Shown in pieces: positions 44,593-53,026 of a DNA stretch of 64,000 bases. Made by a program: the position numbers and the translations under genes. Positions within the stretch are counted from its first letter, which is position 1. Each line of letters starts with the position of its first letter. Below the pieces are notes generated by a model. The model worked only from the letters and a program-made list of their open reading frames with translations. It did not search any database and had not been told where the DNA came from. Source of the stretch: a bacterium (GTDB lineage Bacteria; UBP6; UBA1177); assembly GCA_017538365.1 (NCBI GenBank), contig JAFYIZ010000047.1, positions 142,800 through 206,799 on the forward strand. The letters are read 5' to 3'.

Positions 44593-45370
44593 AAAAATAG
44601 AAAAACTGCTTGAAGTCATGCGGACTCTCCGCGGCGAACACGGCTGTCCGTGGGACAGGGAACAGACTATTCAGAGCCTTAGACCATACATCATCGAGGA
44701 GGCTTTCGAAACTGTCGAGGCGCTTGACGAATTCGACAGAGACAAGCCGGAAACACTCGCAGAACTTAAAAAAGAACTCGGAGATCTGCTTCTTCAGGTT
44801 GTTTTCGTCTCGCAGATTGCAAGTGAAGAAGGGCTTTTTAATTTCGAAGATGTCGCTGAGGCGATCACGGCAAAACTCATAACTCGTCACCCGCATGTTT
44901 TCGGAGACGAAAAAGTAGCTGACAGCGCGGAAGTGCTCAAAAATTGGAACCTCATCAAGAAAAACAAGGAAAGCCGCAAACATCTGCTTGACGGAATTCC
45001 GAAGTCAATGCCTTCCGTCCTGATTTCGCAAAGGTATGCATCGCGTGCTGCAAGTGTCGGATTCGACTGGAAAAATGCCGAAGATACATGGAAAAAAGTC
45101 GAGGAAGAAAAGGCTGAACTTGTTGAGGCGGTTCAGCAGGGAAATCCTGACCACATCGAAGAAGAATTCGGAGACCTCATGTTCGCACTTGTCAACTACG
45201 GCAGAAAACTCGGGCTCGACAGCGAAAAGGCCCTTAAAAGATGTGCCGGAAAGTTCAAAGCGCGTTTTGACGAGATGGAAAACCTCGATCCAACATTCGT
45301 CGAAGGGGGCAAACCGCTTGAAGAACTTGAAGAGTTGTGGCTCAAAGCGAAAAAGAATCTGAAAAAGTAA
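44582..45370 (+). CDS. mazG: Nucleoside triphosphate pyrophosphohydrolase MazG
   Basis: 262 residues from the ATG at 44582, with GGAGAAG inside the rppH end as ribosome site. Two MazG domains in tandem: the first has CPWDREQTIQSLRPYIIEEAFE, with the metal-binding Glu pairs in EEAFE and ELGDLLLQV; the second has EEEKAELVEAV and EEFGDLMFALVNY. It hydrolyses NTPs and noncanonical nucleotides and lowers ppGpp in E. coli. Length equals the family norm. Both MazG and RppH act on nucleotide polyphosphates, a reasonable pairing. The following SpoIID-like gene starts 14 bases on. Confidence 0.94.
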   Translation: MKTEKIEKLLEVMRTLRGEHGCPWDREQTIQSLRPYIIEEAFETVEALDEFDRDKPETLAELKKELGDLLLQVVFVSQIASEEGLFNFEDVAEAITAKLITRHPHVFGDEKVADSAEVLKNWNLIKKNKESRKHLLDGIPKSMPSVLISQRYASRAASVGFDWKNAEDTWKKVEEEKAELVEAVQQGNPDHIEEEFGDLMFALVNYGRKLGLDSEKALKRCAGKFKARFDEMENLDPTFVEGGKPLEELEELWLKAKKNLKK

Positions 45371-45384
45371 TTTGGGTATATAAA

Positions 45385-46920
45385 GTGCGTAAATATATTT
45401 TCTTTCTTTGTTTTTTCTTTGTTTCGACTCTTTCTGCTGACATTTCGCAGGAATTCGATTTCCTGCACAGCGCATCGTTTTCGTTTAAGAACAATGTTCC
45501 GTACATCAGGGTGCACGTCAAAAGTTATGAAAACGGTACTAAAATAGAAAATATAAAGAGTTTTGAGTGCGGAAACAGCGAAATTGCATTGAAATCATTC
45601 ACTTTTTCTGTCTCTTCTTTCACTCCTGCAGTGGTAAAATACAAAATTGCTTTTCAGGAACTCGCACAGAGCGAGCTCAGAAGTCATGCGGAGAAGGCGA
45701 AACTCTGGAGCATGAAAAGCGGTATGGAGACTGAGATCTTCGTTCACGGCGCGATATTTTCGATAAACAAGTCCACCATAGACAACCGCGAATACTTCAT
45801 CACTTCAAAAGAGCTTTTCGATAAAGATGAAAGTGAAAAACTTCTCAATAAATTCAGGGAAATGTTCCCCGAGCACAATATCGTTTCGATCCCGGTGCAT
45901 GAAAGCAATGCAAGTTCTCTCATAAATGTGAAAACTGATGACGGAAAAACCTATAAGTGCCCGAATCTGCTTCTTATTCACCCGAAAGCGGGTTTTATGG
46001 CGGGAAACGACGACTATCCGGGGGAGAAAAACTATTTTCTGACTCCTGTGGCAGGCGGAAAAGCCGAACTGGTGATAGAAGATTCGGTCGAAAGCATCCT
46101 GCAGCGCATCCTTCCGGGAGAAATGTTCCTCTCGGCTCCGCTTGAAACCCTCAAGGCACAGGCTGTAGCGGCTCGTACAGACATTTTCATGCAGCTCGGA
46201 AAGCGTCACGTTTCCGAAATATGGCATATCTGCAGCGAGGTCCACTGCCAGAAAGTGATCTGGAACGGAAAAATAGATTCCAAATTCGTTCAGGCGGTTA
46301 AGGAAACAGAAGGCGAGGTAATTCTTTTCAACGGAACTCACGTTGCGCGGTCTCCTTATTGCTCAAGCGCCGGAGGCAGGACAGAAGACATCAGAAACGT
46401 CTGGTTCACTGCCGAAAAACCTTATCTTTCGGGCGTCTGGGACGGTGACAAGCCGCTTGATCTCGACCTTTCCAAAGAAGCCGACCTCAGAACCTTTCTG
46501 CAGAGCGACTACGGCGAAGACAACATAAAAATGAACAAACGCCACCGCTGGGAAGTGCGCTTCAGCGAGGAAAAGATCGAAAATCTGCTGAATGCACGCA
46601 AAAAAATAGGAAAACTCGTCTCGATCAACGCTCTTTCACGCGGAGTTTCGGGGCGTATATACAAGATAGAATTTGCCGGGACCGAGGGAAAACTTATAGT
46701 TTACGGTGAACTTAACGTTAGAAAATTGTTGGATAATTTATATAGCTCCGCATTTCTTGCCCGCAGAGAGAAGAATGAATGGGTCTTCACCGGAATGGGC
46801 TGGGGACACGGAGTCGGAATGAGCCAGATGGGAGCCGTTTCGCTTGGTCGCAAAGGCAAGGATTTCCGCTTTATTTTGAAGAGATACTATCCGAAAACAG
46901 AAATATCAAAAATTTATTGA
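45385..46920 (+). CDS. SpoIID/LytB-domain protein, exported
   Basis: 511 residues from a GTG at 45385. The N-terminus VRKYIFFLCFFFVSTLSADI is a signal peptide, so the earlier in-frame starts back to 45337 would bury it; the ribosome site is weak. The SpoIID domain shows ILPGEMFLSAPLETLKAQAVAARTD (about 250-274), SSAGGRTEDIRNVW, and the terminal GMGWGHGVGMSQMGA. SpoIID enzymes cleave glycan strands of peptidoglycan that lack stem peptides. Outside sporulation the domain occurs in cell-wall amidase enhancers and lytic proteins of diderms. Here there is no sporulation gene nearby, so cell-wall remodelling or division is the likely role. Confidence 0.83.
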   Translation: MRKYIFFLCFFFVSTLSADISQEFDFLHSASFSFKNNVPYIRVHVKSYENGTKIENIKSFECGNSEIALKSFTFSVSSFTPAVVKYKIAFQELAQSELRSHAEKAKLWSMKSGMETEIFVHGAIFSINKSTIDNREYFITSKELFDKDESEKLLNKFREMFPEHNIVSIPVHESNASSLINVKTDDGKTYKCPNLLLIHPKAGFMAGNDDYPGEKNYFLTPVAGGKAELVIEDSVESILQRILPGEMFLSAPLETLKAQAVAARTDIFMQLGKRHVSEIWHICSEVHCQKVIWNGKIDSKFVQAVKETEGEVILFNGTHVARSPYCSSAGGRTEDIRNVWFTAEKPYLSGVWDGDKPLDLDLSKEADLRTFLQSDYGEDNIKMNKRHRWEVRFSEEKIENLLNARKKIGKLVSINALSRGVSGRIYKIEFAGTEGKLIVYGELNVRKLLDNLYSSAFLARREKNEWVFTGMGWGHGVGMSQMGAVSLGRKGKDFRFILKRYYPKTEISKIY

Positions 46921-46932
46921 GGTGAATGAATT

Positions 46933-48453
46933 ATGGAAAACAAAAAAGTTATGCTCATGATTCTTGACGGTTTCGGGATCAGGGAAAACAGCGATTTCAA
47001 CGCGGTAAAAACGGCGAAAACGCCTAATATCGATAAACTTTTAGCTTCTTCGCCGAAGTGCCAGCTCTCGGCAAGCGGCCTTGATGTCGGACTTCCGAAA
47101 GGTCAGATGGGAAACAGCGAAGTAGGGCACACAAATATCGGTGCCGGAAGAGTCGTTTATCAGGATTTGACCAAGATCGACAGAGCGATTGAAGACGGCT
47201 CTTTTTTTGAAAATCCCGTGCTTAAAGAGACAGTCAAAGAGCTCAAGATCCACGGTGGAACACTTCATCTCATGGGGCTCGTTTCTCCCGGCGGAGTCCA
47301 CAGCTCGATGGAACATCTCTACGCGCTTCTTGAATTCGGAAAGAGAAATAAACTCGAAGTCGTCGTCCACTGCTTTCTTGACGGTAGGGATACGCCTCCA
47401 CAGAGCGCGATAAACTATGTCAGAGAGCTTGACGAGAAGATGAAAAAAGAGGGTCTCGGCGAGATCGCGACCGTCATGGGCAGATTTTACGCGATGGACC
47501 GCGACAACCGCTGGGAAAGGGTGGAACAGGCTTACGATGCGCTTACGATGGGTTTCGGACTGCGCGCCGAAACACCGGTAGATGCTATACTCAACTCTTA
47601 CGCAAGAGGCGAATACGACGAATTCGTAAGGCCTACCATAATCATGAACGAAAGCGGTTTTCCGAAAGGGGTCATGCGCGATGAAGACGCCGTCATCTTC
47701 TTTAATTTCAGGGCTGACAGAGCGAGAGAGATCTCGATGGCGCTCAACTTTGAGGAATTTGACGGATTTATGAGAAAGCAGCGCGTCAACTTCAGCCAGT
47801 ATGCGACGATGACACGCTACCGCGCCGATTTTCCGTTCCCCGTTCTTTTCGAGCATGAAGAACTCAAAAACATTTTAGGCGAAGTCGTTTCCAAGGCGGG
47901 AAAAACGCAGCTCAGGATCGCCGAGACTGAAAAATACGCCCACGTCACATTCTTTTTCAACGGTGGAAAAGAGACCGTTTTTGATGGCGAAGAGCGTATC
48001 CTTGTCCCATCTCCAAAAGTTCAGACCTATGACCTCAAACCTGAGATGAGTGCCTATGAAGTTACAGAACAACTTCTTGAAAATATTGAAAAATTCGATC
48101 TTGTAATACTCAATTTCGCAAATCCCGACATGGTTGGTCACACCGGTGTCATGGAAGCTGCGGTAAAAGCGATCGAAGCTATCGACGAGTGCGTCGGAAA
48201 GATCATGACGAAAGTCAAAAAAGAGGGGAGAGTGCTCATTCTCACAGCCGATCACGGCAACAGCGAGCAGATGTTCGACGAGACGACCAAGGCTCCGCAC
48301 ACGGCACATACGACGAACCCCGTTCCTTTCGCGATTTACAACTACAAAAATGTCGATCTGCACAACGGAATTTTAGCCGATATCGCGCCGACGATACTCA
48401 AGATCATGGGACTTGAGATCCCTGCGGAAATGACGGGAAAAGAACTTTTCTGA
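46933..48453 (+). CDS. gpmI: 2,3-bisphosphoglycerate-independent phosphoglycerate mutase
   Basis: 506 residues. It converts 3- to 2-phosphoglycerate through a phosphoserine intermediate with Mn2+. The nucleophile is the Ser in GQMGNSEVGHTNIGAGR (about residue 61). Other conserved blocks are LDGRDTPPQSA, GRFYAMDRDNRWERV, FFNFRADRAREIS, NFANPDMVGHTG, and LTADHGNSEQM with the metal-binding Asp and His. Length is the normal 510. It follows the SpoIID-like gene by 12 bases and may be in the same unit. Confidence 0.97.
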   Translation: MENKKVMLMILDGFGIRENSDFNAVKTAKTPNIDKLLASSPKCQLSASGLDVGLPKGQMGNSEVGHTNIGAGRVVYQDLTKIDRAIEDGSFFENPVLKETVKELKIHGGTLHLMGLVSPGGVHSSMEHLYALLEFGKRNKLEVVVHCFLDGRDTPPQSAINYVRELDEKMKKEGLGEIATVMGRFYAMDRDNRWERVEQAYDALTMGFGLRAETPVDAILNSYARGEYDEFVRPTIIMNESGFPKGVMRDEDAVIFFNFRADRAREISMALNFEEFDGFMRKQRVNFSQYATMTRYRADFPFPVLFEHEELKNILGEVVSKAGKTQLRIAETEKYAHVTFFFNGGKETVFDGEERILVPSPKVQTYDLKPEMSAYEVTEQLLENIEKFDLVILNFANPDMVGHTGVMEAAVKAIEAIDECVGKIMTKVKKEGRVLILTADHGNSEQMFDETTKAPHTAHTTNPVPFAIYNYKNVDLHNGILADIAPTILKIMGLEIPAEMTGKELF

Positions 48454-48470
48454 TGAACGGATTCGACTTT

Positions 48471-48498
48471 TTTACATTTTTACAAAAATTGGTAATAT
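48471..48498 (+). promoter_or_regulatory. gltX promoter candidate
   Basis: TTTACA (48471-48476), 16-nt spacer, TAATAT (48493-48498), 66 bases before the ATG. Weaker -35 than the others. Confidence 0.35.
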
Positions 48499-48564
48499 CA
48501 GCTCCGTTTGAAGGGCATTTATATGCTTTTGATTGATAACTGATTGATTTTGCAGGAGAAATCT

Positions 48565-50028
48565 ATGAGTAATGAAAAAGTAAGGACAAGATTCGCGCCG
48601 AGTCCGACCGGTTATATGCACGTCGGAAATTTGAGAACGGCTCTCTATGCGTGGCTCATTGCGAGAAAAAATCACGGAACATTCGTTCTCAGAATCGAAG
48701 ATACCGACCAGGAAAGGAAGATCGAAGGAGCGGTCGATCTGATTTACAGGACTCTGGCTGAAACAGGACTTGACCACGACGAAGGTCCCGATGTAGGCGG
48801 CGATTACGGTCCTTACGTTCAGAGCGAGAGAATGGCTGCCGGAATTTACATGAAATACGCCGAAGAACTGATTGAAAAAGGGTATGCTTACAGATGTTTC
48901 TGCACGAAAGAGCGTCTTGACGACCTTCGCAAACACTGCGAGGAAAACCATGAACAGACAAAATACGACAGACACTGCCTCAGCCTTTCGAAAGAGGAAA
49001 TTCAGAAAAATCTCGATGCAGGAATTCCTTATGTTATCAGGCAGAAAATGCCAGATAGCGGAACGACTTCTTTCCACGATGAAGTTTACGGCGATATCGA
49101 AGTCGAAAACTCGACGATGGATGATCTAATCTTAATAAAATCAGATGGTTATCCTACTTACAACTTTGCAAACGTAGTTGATGACCACCTGATGGGTATC
49201 ACTCACGTCGTCCGCGGAAGCGAATACCTGATTTCGACTCCGAAATATAACCTGCTTTACGACGCTTTCGGCTGGGAAAAACCGCATTACGTCCATGTTT
49301 CGCCCGTTATGAGAGACGCTCAGCGCAAACTTTCGAAGCGTGACGGAGACGCGAGCTACGCCGATTTCATCAACAAAGGCTGCCTCAAGGACGCGCTTCT
49401 GAATTATGTCGCACTTTTGGGCTGGAACCCCGGAAACGACCGCGAGATCTTTACTCTTCCGGAACTTATCGAAGCTTTTGATATCAAAGGAATAGGCAAA
49501 TCTCCCGCCATTTTCGATGAAGTAAAACTCCGCTGGCTCAACAGTGAATATATCCGCGCAATGTCTCAGGACGAATTCTTAAAACACGCGATGCCATTCA
49601 TCAAGCAGGCAGTAAAACGCGAAGATGTCAACTTCGACGTTATTGCGGCTGGGCTTCACAAGAGAACGGAATACTTCAGCGATGTAATTCCTCAGCTTGA
49701 TTTCATCGATGAACTTCCGGAATATTCGGCTGAACTCTACGTCAACAAAAAGATGAAGACCGACAAGGAAAATTCGCTTCAGGCACTTCTTCTGCTTAAA
49801 CCGGAACTTGAAAAATTCGAGGATTGGGACCACGAAAAACTTTACTACAAAGTCGTTGATATCGCTGAAAAAGCGGGGATAAACAAAAAAGTCCTTCTCT
49901 GGTCGATGCGTGTTGCTTTAAGCGGAAAAGAGCTTACCCCAGGCGGCGGAAGCGACATAGCTGCGATCATCGGAAAAGCTGAATCTCTCAAAAGAATCGA
50001 CAAAGGCATCGAGCTTCTTCAAAAGTAA
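48565..50028 (+). CDS. gltX: Glutamate--tRNA ligase
   Basis: 487 residues from the ATG at 48565 with AGGAG upstream. Class I synthetase: RFAPSPTGYMHVGNLRTALY holds the HIGH-type motif (MHVG), RIEDTDQER binds substrate, and KLSKRDGD is the KMSKS motif. PKYNLLYDAFGWEKP and the C-terminal helical anticodon-binding domain follow. The CxCx-Cys zinc site region has CFCTKERLDDLRKHCEENHE. Length and the single copy suggest a standard GluRS; whether it also charges tRNA-Gln cannot be told here. Confidence 0.96.
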   Translation: MSNEKVRTRFAPSPTGYMHVGNLRTALYAWLIARKNHGTFVLRIEDTDQERKIEGAVDLIYRTLAETGLDHDEGPDVGGDYGPYVQSERMAAGIYMKYAEELIEKGYAYRCFCTKERLDDLRKHCEENHEQTKYDRHCLSLSKEEIQKNLDAGIPYVIRQKMPDSGTTSFHDEVYGDIEVENSTMDDLILIKSDGYPTYNFANVVDDHLMGITHVVRGSEYLISTPKYNLLYDAFGWEKPHYVHVSPVMRDAQRKLSKRDGDASYADFINKGCLKDALLNYVALLGWNPGNDREIFTLPELIEAFDIKGIGKSPAIFDEVKLRWLNSEYIRAMSQDEFLKHAMPFIKQAVKREDVNFDVIAAGLHKRTEYFSDVIPQLDFIDELPEYSAELYVNKKMKTDKENSLQALLLLKPELEKFEDWDHEKLYYKVVDIAEKAGINKKVLLWSMRVALSGKELTPGGGSDIAAIIGKAESLKRIDKGIELLQK

Positions 50029-50072
50029 ATCCTTTATCTTCTCCATATCAAAATAATCTGTTTTTAAATATC

Positions 50073-50099
50073 TTGATTTGTATTTGTGACATTTATATC
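50073..50099 (+). promoter_or_regulatory. Promoter of the XRE-type regulator gene
   Basis: TTGATT (50073-50078), 15-nt spacer, TATATC (50094-50099). A perfect palindrome follows at the probable transcript start. Confidence 0.35.
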
Positions 50100-50112
50100 T
50101 TGCAAAAACGAT

Positions 50113-50124
50113 AGCAGCGCTGCT
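50113..50124. promoter_or_regulatory. Palindrome AGCAGCGCTGCT, candidate operator of the XRE regulator
   Basis: A perfect 12-bp palindrome about 14 bases beyond the -10 and 45 bases before the regulator's ATG. It is GC-rich in an otherwise very AT-rich 140-base gap. Autoregulation by the downstream dimeric HTH protein is the simplest idea. Confidence 0.4.
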
Positions 50125-50168
50125 GTTCATATTTCATTTTTTACATTTAATTTTTTGGAGATTTTATA

Positions 50169-50732
50169 ATGAATTACGGTGACAAAATAAGAACAGTACG
50201 TGAAAAATTGAAAATCACACAAAAGGAAATGGCTAAAAGTTTAGAAATTTCACAGGCTTATCTTTCTGCTATCGAATCCGGTAAAATGCAGGCAAATGCA
50301 AAAGTGATTTTCGGGCTTGAAAGGATTTACGGTGTGAAAACTGAATGGCTCTATGAAGGTGATGGTGATGTTTTTGCCGGAAAAACGCCTGTCGTTGCTG
50401 AAAAAGGCAGCCGGTACATCGCTTCTTTCATAGGCGAGATCGGCTCTTCTATTGATGAAGGCAAGCTGCTTCTTTTCGATGTGACGAGCGACAACATGGA
50501 ACCAGGTTTTCTCATCGGAGACGAAGTTTTAGTCGATGTGTCGGACAAACACATGAAGAATTTCGGAGTCTATCTTTTCGAAATTGAATCCCGAATGGTG
50601 CTTAAGCGCTTTATTGACGGAGAGTTCGGGAAGCTCACCAACGACAAACCGGCAAAGAAAAACAACGACATTATTATGAACAGTTCAATAAGATGTGTCG
50701 GGAGGGCAGTGTGGATCATAAGAAAGTTGTAA
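50169..50732 (+). CDS. XRE-family transcriptional regulator with S24 (LexA/CI-like) C-terminal domain lacking the catalytic serine
   Basis: 187 residues; TTGGAG lies before the ATG. Residues about 5-60 are a Cro/CI-type helix-turn-helix (ITQKEMAKSLEISQAYLSAIESG). The C-terminal half has the S24 fold: VTSDNMEPGFLIGDEVLVD and, near 145, RMVLKRF with the expected Lys. In cleavable repressors the first motif reads GDSMEP; here the Ser position is Asn, so self-cleavage is not expected. It may act by ligand or partner binding rather than RecA-driven cleavage. It is alone between gltX and the zinc-type ABC transporter; no phage genes are near. Confidence 0.85.
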   Translation: MNYGDKIRTVREKLKITQKEMAKSLEISQAYLSAIESGKMQANAKVIFGLERIYGVKTEWLYEGDGDVFAGKTPVVAEKGSRYIASFIGEIGSSIDEGKLLLFDVTSDNMEPGFLIGDEVLVDVSDKHMKNFGVYLFEIESRMVLKRFIDGEFGKLTNDKPAKKNNDIIMNSSIRCVGRAVWIIRKL

Positions 50733-50752
50733 TTTAAATTTTTTTCAACAAA

Positions 50753-50788
50753 AGGCGGCAATTTGTCTGCAAAAGATGGTCGCCGCCT
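50753..50788. other. Inverted repeat downstream of the XRE gene
   Basis: AGGCGGC (50753-50759) and GCCGCCT (50782-50788) form a 7-bp stem over a 22-base loop. No T-run follows on the plus strand. The arms echo the AGGCGG/CCGCCT stem of the groEL terminator. It could be a weak terminator, or an upstream control site for the metal transporter. Confidence 0.35.
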
Positions 50789-50798
50789 GATTTCCGTG

Positions 50799-50826
50799 TA
50801 GATTTTCCCGAAAATTTGAGTATGAT
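50799..50826 (+). promoter_or_regulatory. Promoter of the zinc-type ABC transporter
   Basis: TAGATT (50799-50804), 16-nt spacer, TATGAT (50821-50826), immediately before GAGGAGGT and the TTG start. Confidence 0.35.
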
Positions 50827-50849
50827 GCCTCGGTTTTGAGGAGGTCGTT

Positions 50850-51590
50850 TTGGACAAACCTGAAGTCATAAATTTCGACAAAGTTTCGTTTTTTTACGGG
50901 AAGAATGAAATCCTGCGCGATGTTTCTTTTTCTGTCAAAAAAGAGGATTTCTTTGCGATAATAGGTCCCAACGGCGGCGGAAAGACGACGATCCTCAGGC
51001 TCATGCTCGGTTTTATCAAGCCGACAAGCGGTAAAATCACGGTTTTTGGAGATGAACCCGGCAGGAATTTCACGAAAATCGCATCTGTTCCTCAGTTTTC
51101 CTCCCACGACAGGCTTTTTCCGATAACTGTTGAGGAAGTTGTGCTTCAGGGGTTGGTCAAATCGACTTCTTTTCTTCCTTTTTACAGCAAAGCGGAAAAG
51201 GCGAAGGCTGAAGACGCGATGAAAAAACTCGGTATTTTTGACCGTGCAGACGCCCGTTTCGGCGATCTTTCCGGCGGACTCAAGCAGAGAACTCTCATTG
51301 CAAGGGCGATTGTGAGTGACCCGGAAATCCTTCTTCTAGATGAGCCTGTGGCAAGCGTTGACAGCTCTGTCGAAAAGGATATTTACGAGATGCTTCTCGA
51401 CATGAATAAAAAAATAACGATTGTCATGGTTTCTCACGACATCGGCTTTGTTTCGAGTTTCGTGACAAAAATAGGCTGTGTAAACAAGATTTTCGTCGAA
51501 CATCATTCAAAAGATGAGATGTGCTGTTTGGAGGAGCACCACGCATATAGTGGAAAAACAACTATGGTCCATCATAAGTGCGGTATTTAA
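50850..51590 (+). CDS. ZnuC-like metal ABC transporter ATP-binding protein with His/Cys-rich tail
   Basis: 246 residues from TTG at 50850, with GAGGAGGT upstream. Single ABC domain: Walker A GPNGGGKTT, signature LSGGLKQR, Walker B LLLDEPVASVD, switch His in MVSHDIGFV. Sequence and its partner place it in the zinc/manganese (ABC-3) importers. The last 30 residues contain six His and three Cys (VEHHSKDEMCC, EEHHAYSG, HHKCGI), a metal-binding tail also seen in some ZnuC proteins. It stops directly before the permease start. A solute-binding protein (znuA) is not in the window. Confidence 0.88.
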   Translation: MDKPEVINFDKVSFFYGKNEILRDVSFSVKKEDFFAIIGPNGGGKTTILRLMLGFIKPTSGKITVFGDEPGRNFTKIASVPQFSSHDRLFPITVEEVVLQGLVKSTSFLPFYSKAEKAKAEDAMKKLGIFDRADARFGDLSGGLKQRTLIARAIVSDPEILLLDEPVASVDSSVEKDIYEMLLDMNKKITIVMVSHDIGFVSSFVTKIGCVNKIFVEHHSKDEMCCLEEHHAYSGKTTMVHHKCGI

Positions 51591-52403
51591 ATGGGTTTTT
51601 TTAATGCGCTTTCGACATATTCGTTTTTGCAGAATGCAGTGATTGCGGCGCTTTTGGCGGCACTTTCATGCGGAATTTCCGGCACTTTTGTCCACATAAA
51701 CCGCATAACTTTTATTGCGGGCGGTATAGCTCATGCGGTTTTGGGCGGAGTAGGTGCTGCGGTATTTTTCGGATTTTCTCCGTTTGCAGGTGCGATAATC
51801 ACGGCGCTCATTTTCGCGGTTCTGCTCGGTATAATCAGGCTCAAGGCGACGCAGCACGAAGATACGGTGATAGGAGCTATGTGGGCGTGCGGAATGTCGG
51901 CAGGTATAATTTTCATTTATCTGACACCGGGTTATGCTGTAAATCTCAACAATTATCTTTTCGGAAATATTCTGCTCGTTTCGAAAAGCGATATTGCGGC
52001 ACTTTCTGTGCTCGCAGCGCTTGTAATTCTGGTAAGTGCGCTCTTTTTCAGGCAGTTCAAAGCGGTCAGTTTTGATGAGGAAAATGCCGAGCTTCACGGT
52101 GTAAAAGCGTCGCTCATTTATATTCTCATGCTTTCTGTTATAGCTCTCACGGTAGTTGTTCTGATGAAAGTCGTCGGTCTGATTTTAGTAATCGCTTTTA
52201 TGACTCTGCCCGCTGCAACGGCTGCGATTTTTCAGAGAAAAGTCGGCGGAATAATCCTTCTTTCGATAATTCTGAGCTTCATTTTCAGCATGAGCGGTTT
52301 GTTCGTTTCATACACTTGGAATCTCCCGACCGGAGCGGTCATCACGCTTGTTTCAGGCGCGGTTTACGCTCTTTCTCTTGCGTTTTCAAAAATCAAAGGA
52401 TAG
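51591..52403 (+). CDS. ZnuB-like metal ABC transporter permease (ABC-3 family)
   Basis: 270 residues; its ATG follows the TAA of the ATP-binding gene with no gap. About eight to nine transmembrane helices. GGIAHAVLGGVGAAVFFG is the conserved ABC-3 permease segment (the usual wording is DG/GGISHAVLPGV), and the Glu/Asp/His pattern around QHEDTVIGAMWACGMSAG matches. Together with the upstream ATPase it forms a high-affinity zinc or manganese importer that lacks only a binding protein here. It is convergent with yigZ. Confidence 0.88.
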   Translation: MGFFNALSTYSFLQNAVIAALLAALSCGISGTFVHINRITFIAGGIAHAVLGGVGAAVFFGFSPFAGAIITALIFAVLLGIIRLKATQHEDTVIGAMWACGMSAGIIFIYLTPGYAVNLNNYLFGNILLVSKSDIAALSVLAALVILVSALFFRQFKAVSFDEENAELHGVKASLIYILMLSVIALTVVVLMKVVGLILVIAFMTLPAATAAIFQRKVGGIILLSIILSFIFSMSGLFVSYTWNLPTGAVITLVSGAVYALSLAFSKIKG

Positions 52404-52408
52404 TGGAT

Positions 52409-53026
52409 TTATACAATTTTCGGTGTTATTTTGCCACCGGTTTTTTCAACCATTTCGGCAATGAATTTTTCAACTGATGCAATCGGGATTCTGACTGTAA
52501 CAGAACTTCCTGTTTCAGTGTAAGTTGTTGATTTTATTTCCAAACCGTCAAATCTTCCGATATAACTCATTGCAATTCCGGTAAAATCGAAAGGGATATC
52601 GACTTTGAGTTCTTTTTTTATGATTACGGTTTCTACTTCACATGAATCGAGTGCAACTCTTGCCGATGCGCCGTAAGTTCTGGTGAGCCCGCCTGTTCCG
52701 AGTTTGATTCCGCCGTAATATCTGACGCTTGTTACTAGAACATTGAAGAGTTCCTTCCTCAGAATTTCGTTGTAAATCGGAAGTCCGGCTGTTCCCGAAG
52801 GTTCGCCGTCATCGCTGTAGCGGAAAGTGGTGATTTCACCTTCGCCAAGAAGGTAGGCAAAGCAGATGTGGGTGCAGTCGTAGTGAATTTTCCAGAGTTT
52901 TTTGACTGTTTCTTCAGCTTCCTCTTTTGTCGAAACAGGGAAACACTGTGATATGAAACGGCTGTTTTTTTCTTTTATTTCAACTGGTTGAGTCGATTTA
53001 AAGATTGTTTTGAACTGTTCGATCAT
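52409..53026 (-). CDS. YigZ/IMPACT family protein
   Basis: 205 residues. The IMPACT fold is shown by YSDDGEPSGTAGLPI and VTSVRYYGGIKLGTGGLTRTYG, both nearly invariant in YigZ. The C-terminal domain resembles EF-G domain IV/V. Related eukaryotic IMPACT proteins bind the translation regulator GCN1; the bacterial role is unknown. It starts 29 bases inside the end of lgt on the same strand, so it is the third gene of the lspA-lgt unit. Confidence 0.92.
   Translation of the reverse strand: MIEQFKTIFKSTQPVEIKEKNSRFISQCFPVSTKEEAEETVKKLWKIHYDCTHICFAYLLGEGEITTFRYSDDGEPSGTAGLPIYNEILRKELFNVLVTSVRYYGGIKLGTGGLTRTYGASARVALDSCEVETVIIKKELKVDIPFDFTGIAMSYIGRFDGLEIKSTTYTETGSSVTVRIPIASVEKFIAEMVEKTGGKITPKIV

Noticed and set aside
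50753-50788. Rho-independent terminator after the XRE gene
   Set aside because: The 7-bp stem has a 22-base loop and no T-run on the plus strand, so I list it only as an inverted repeat.
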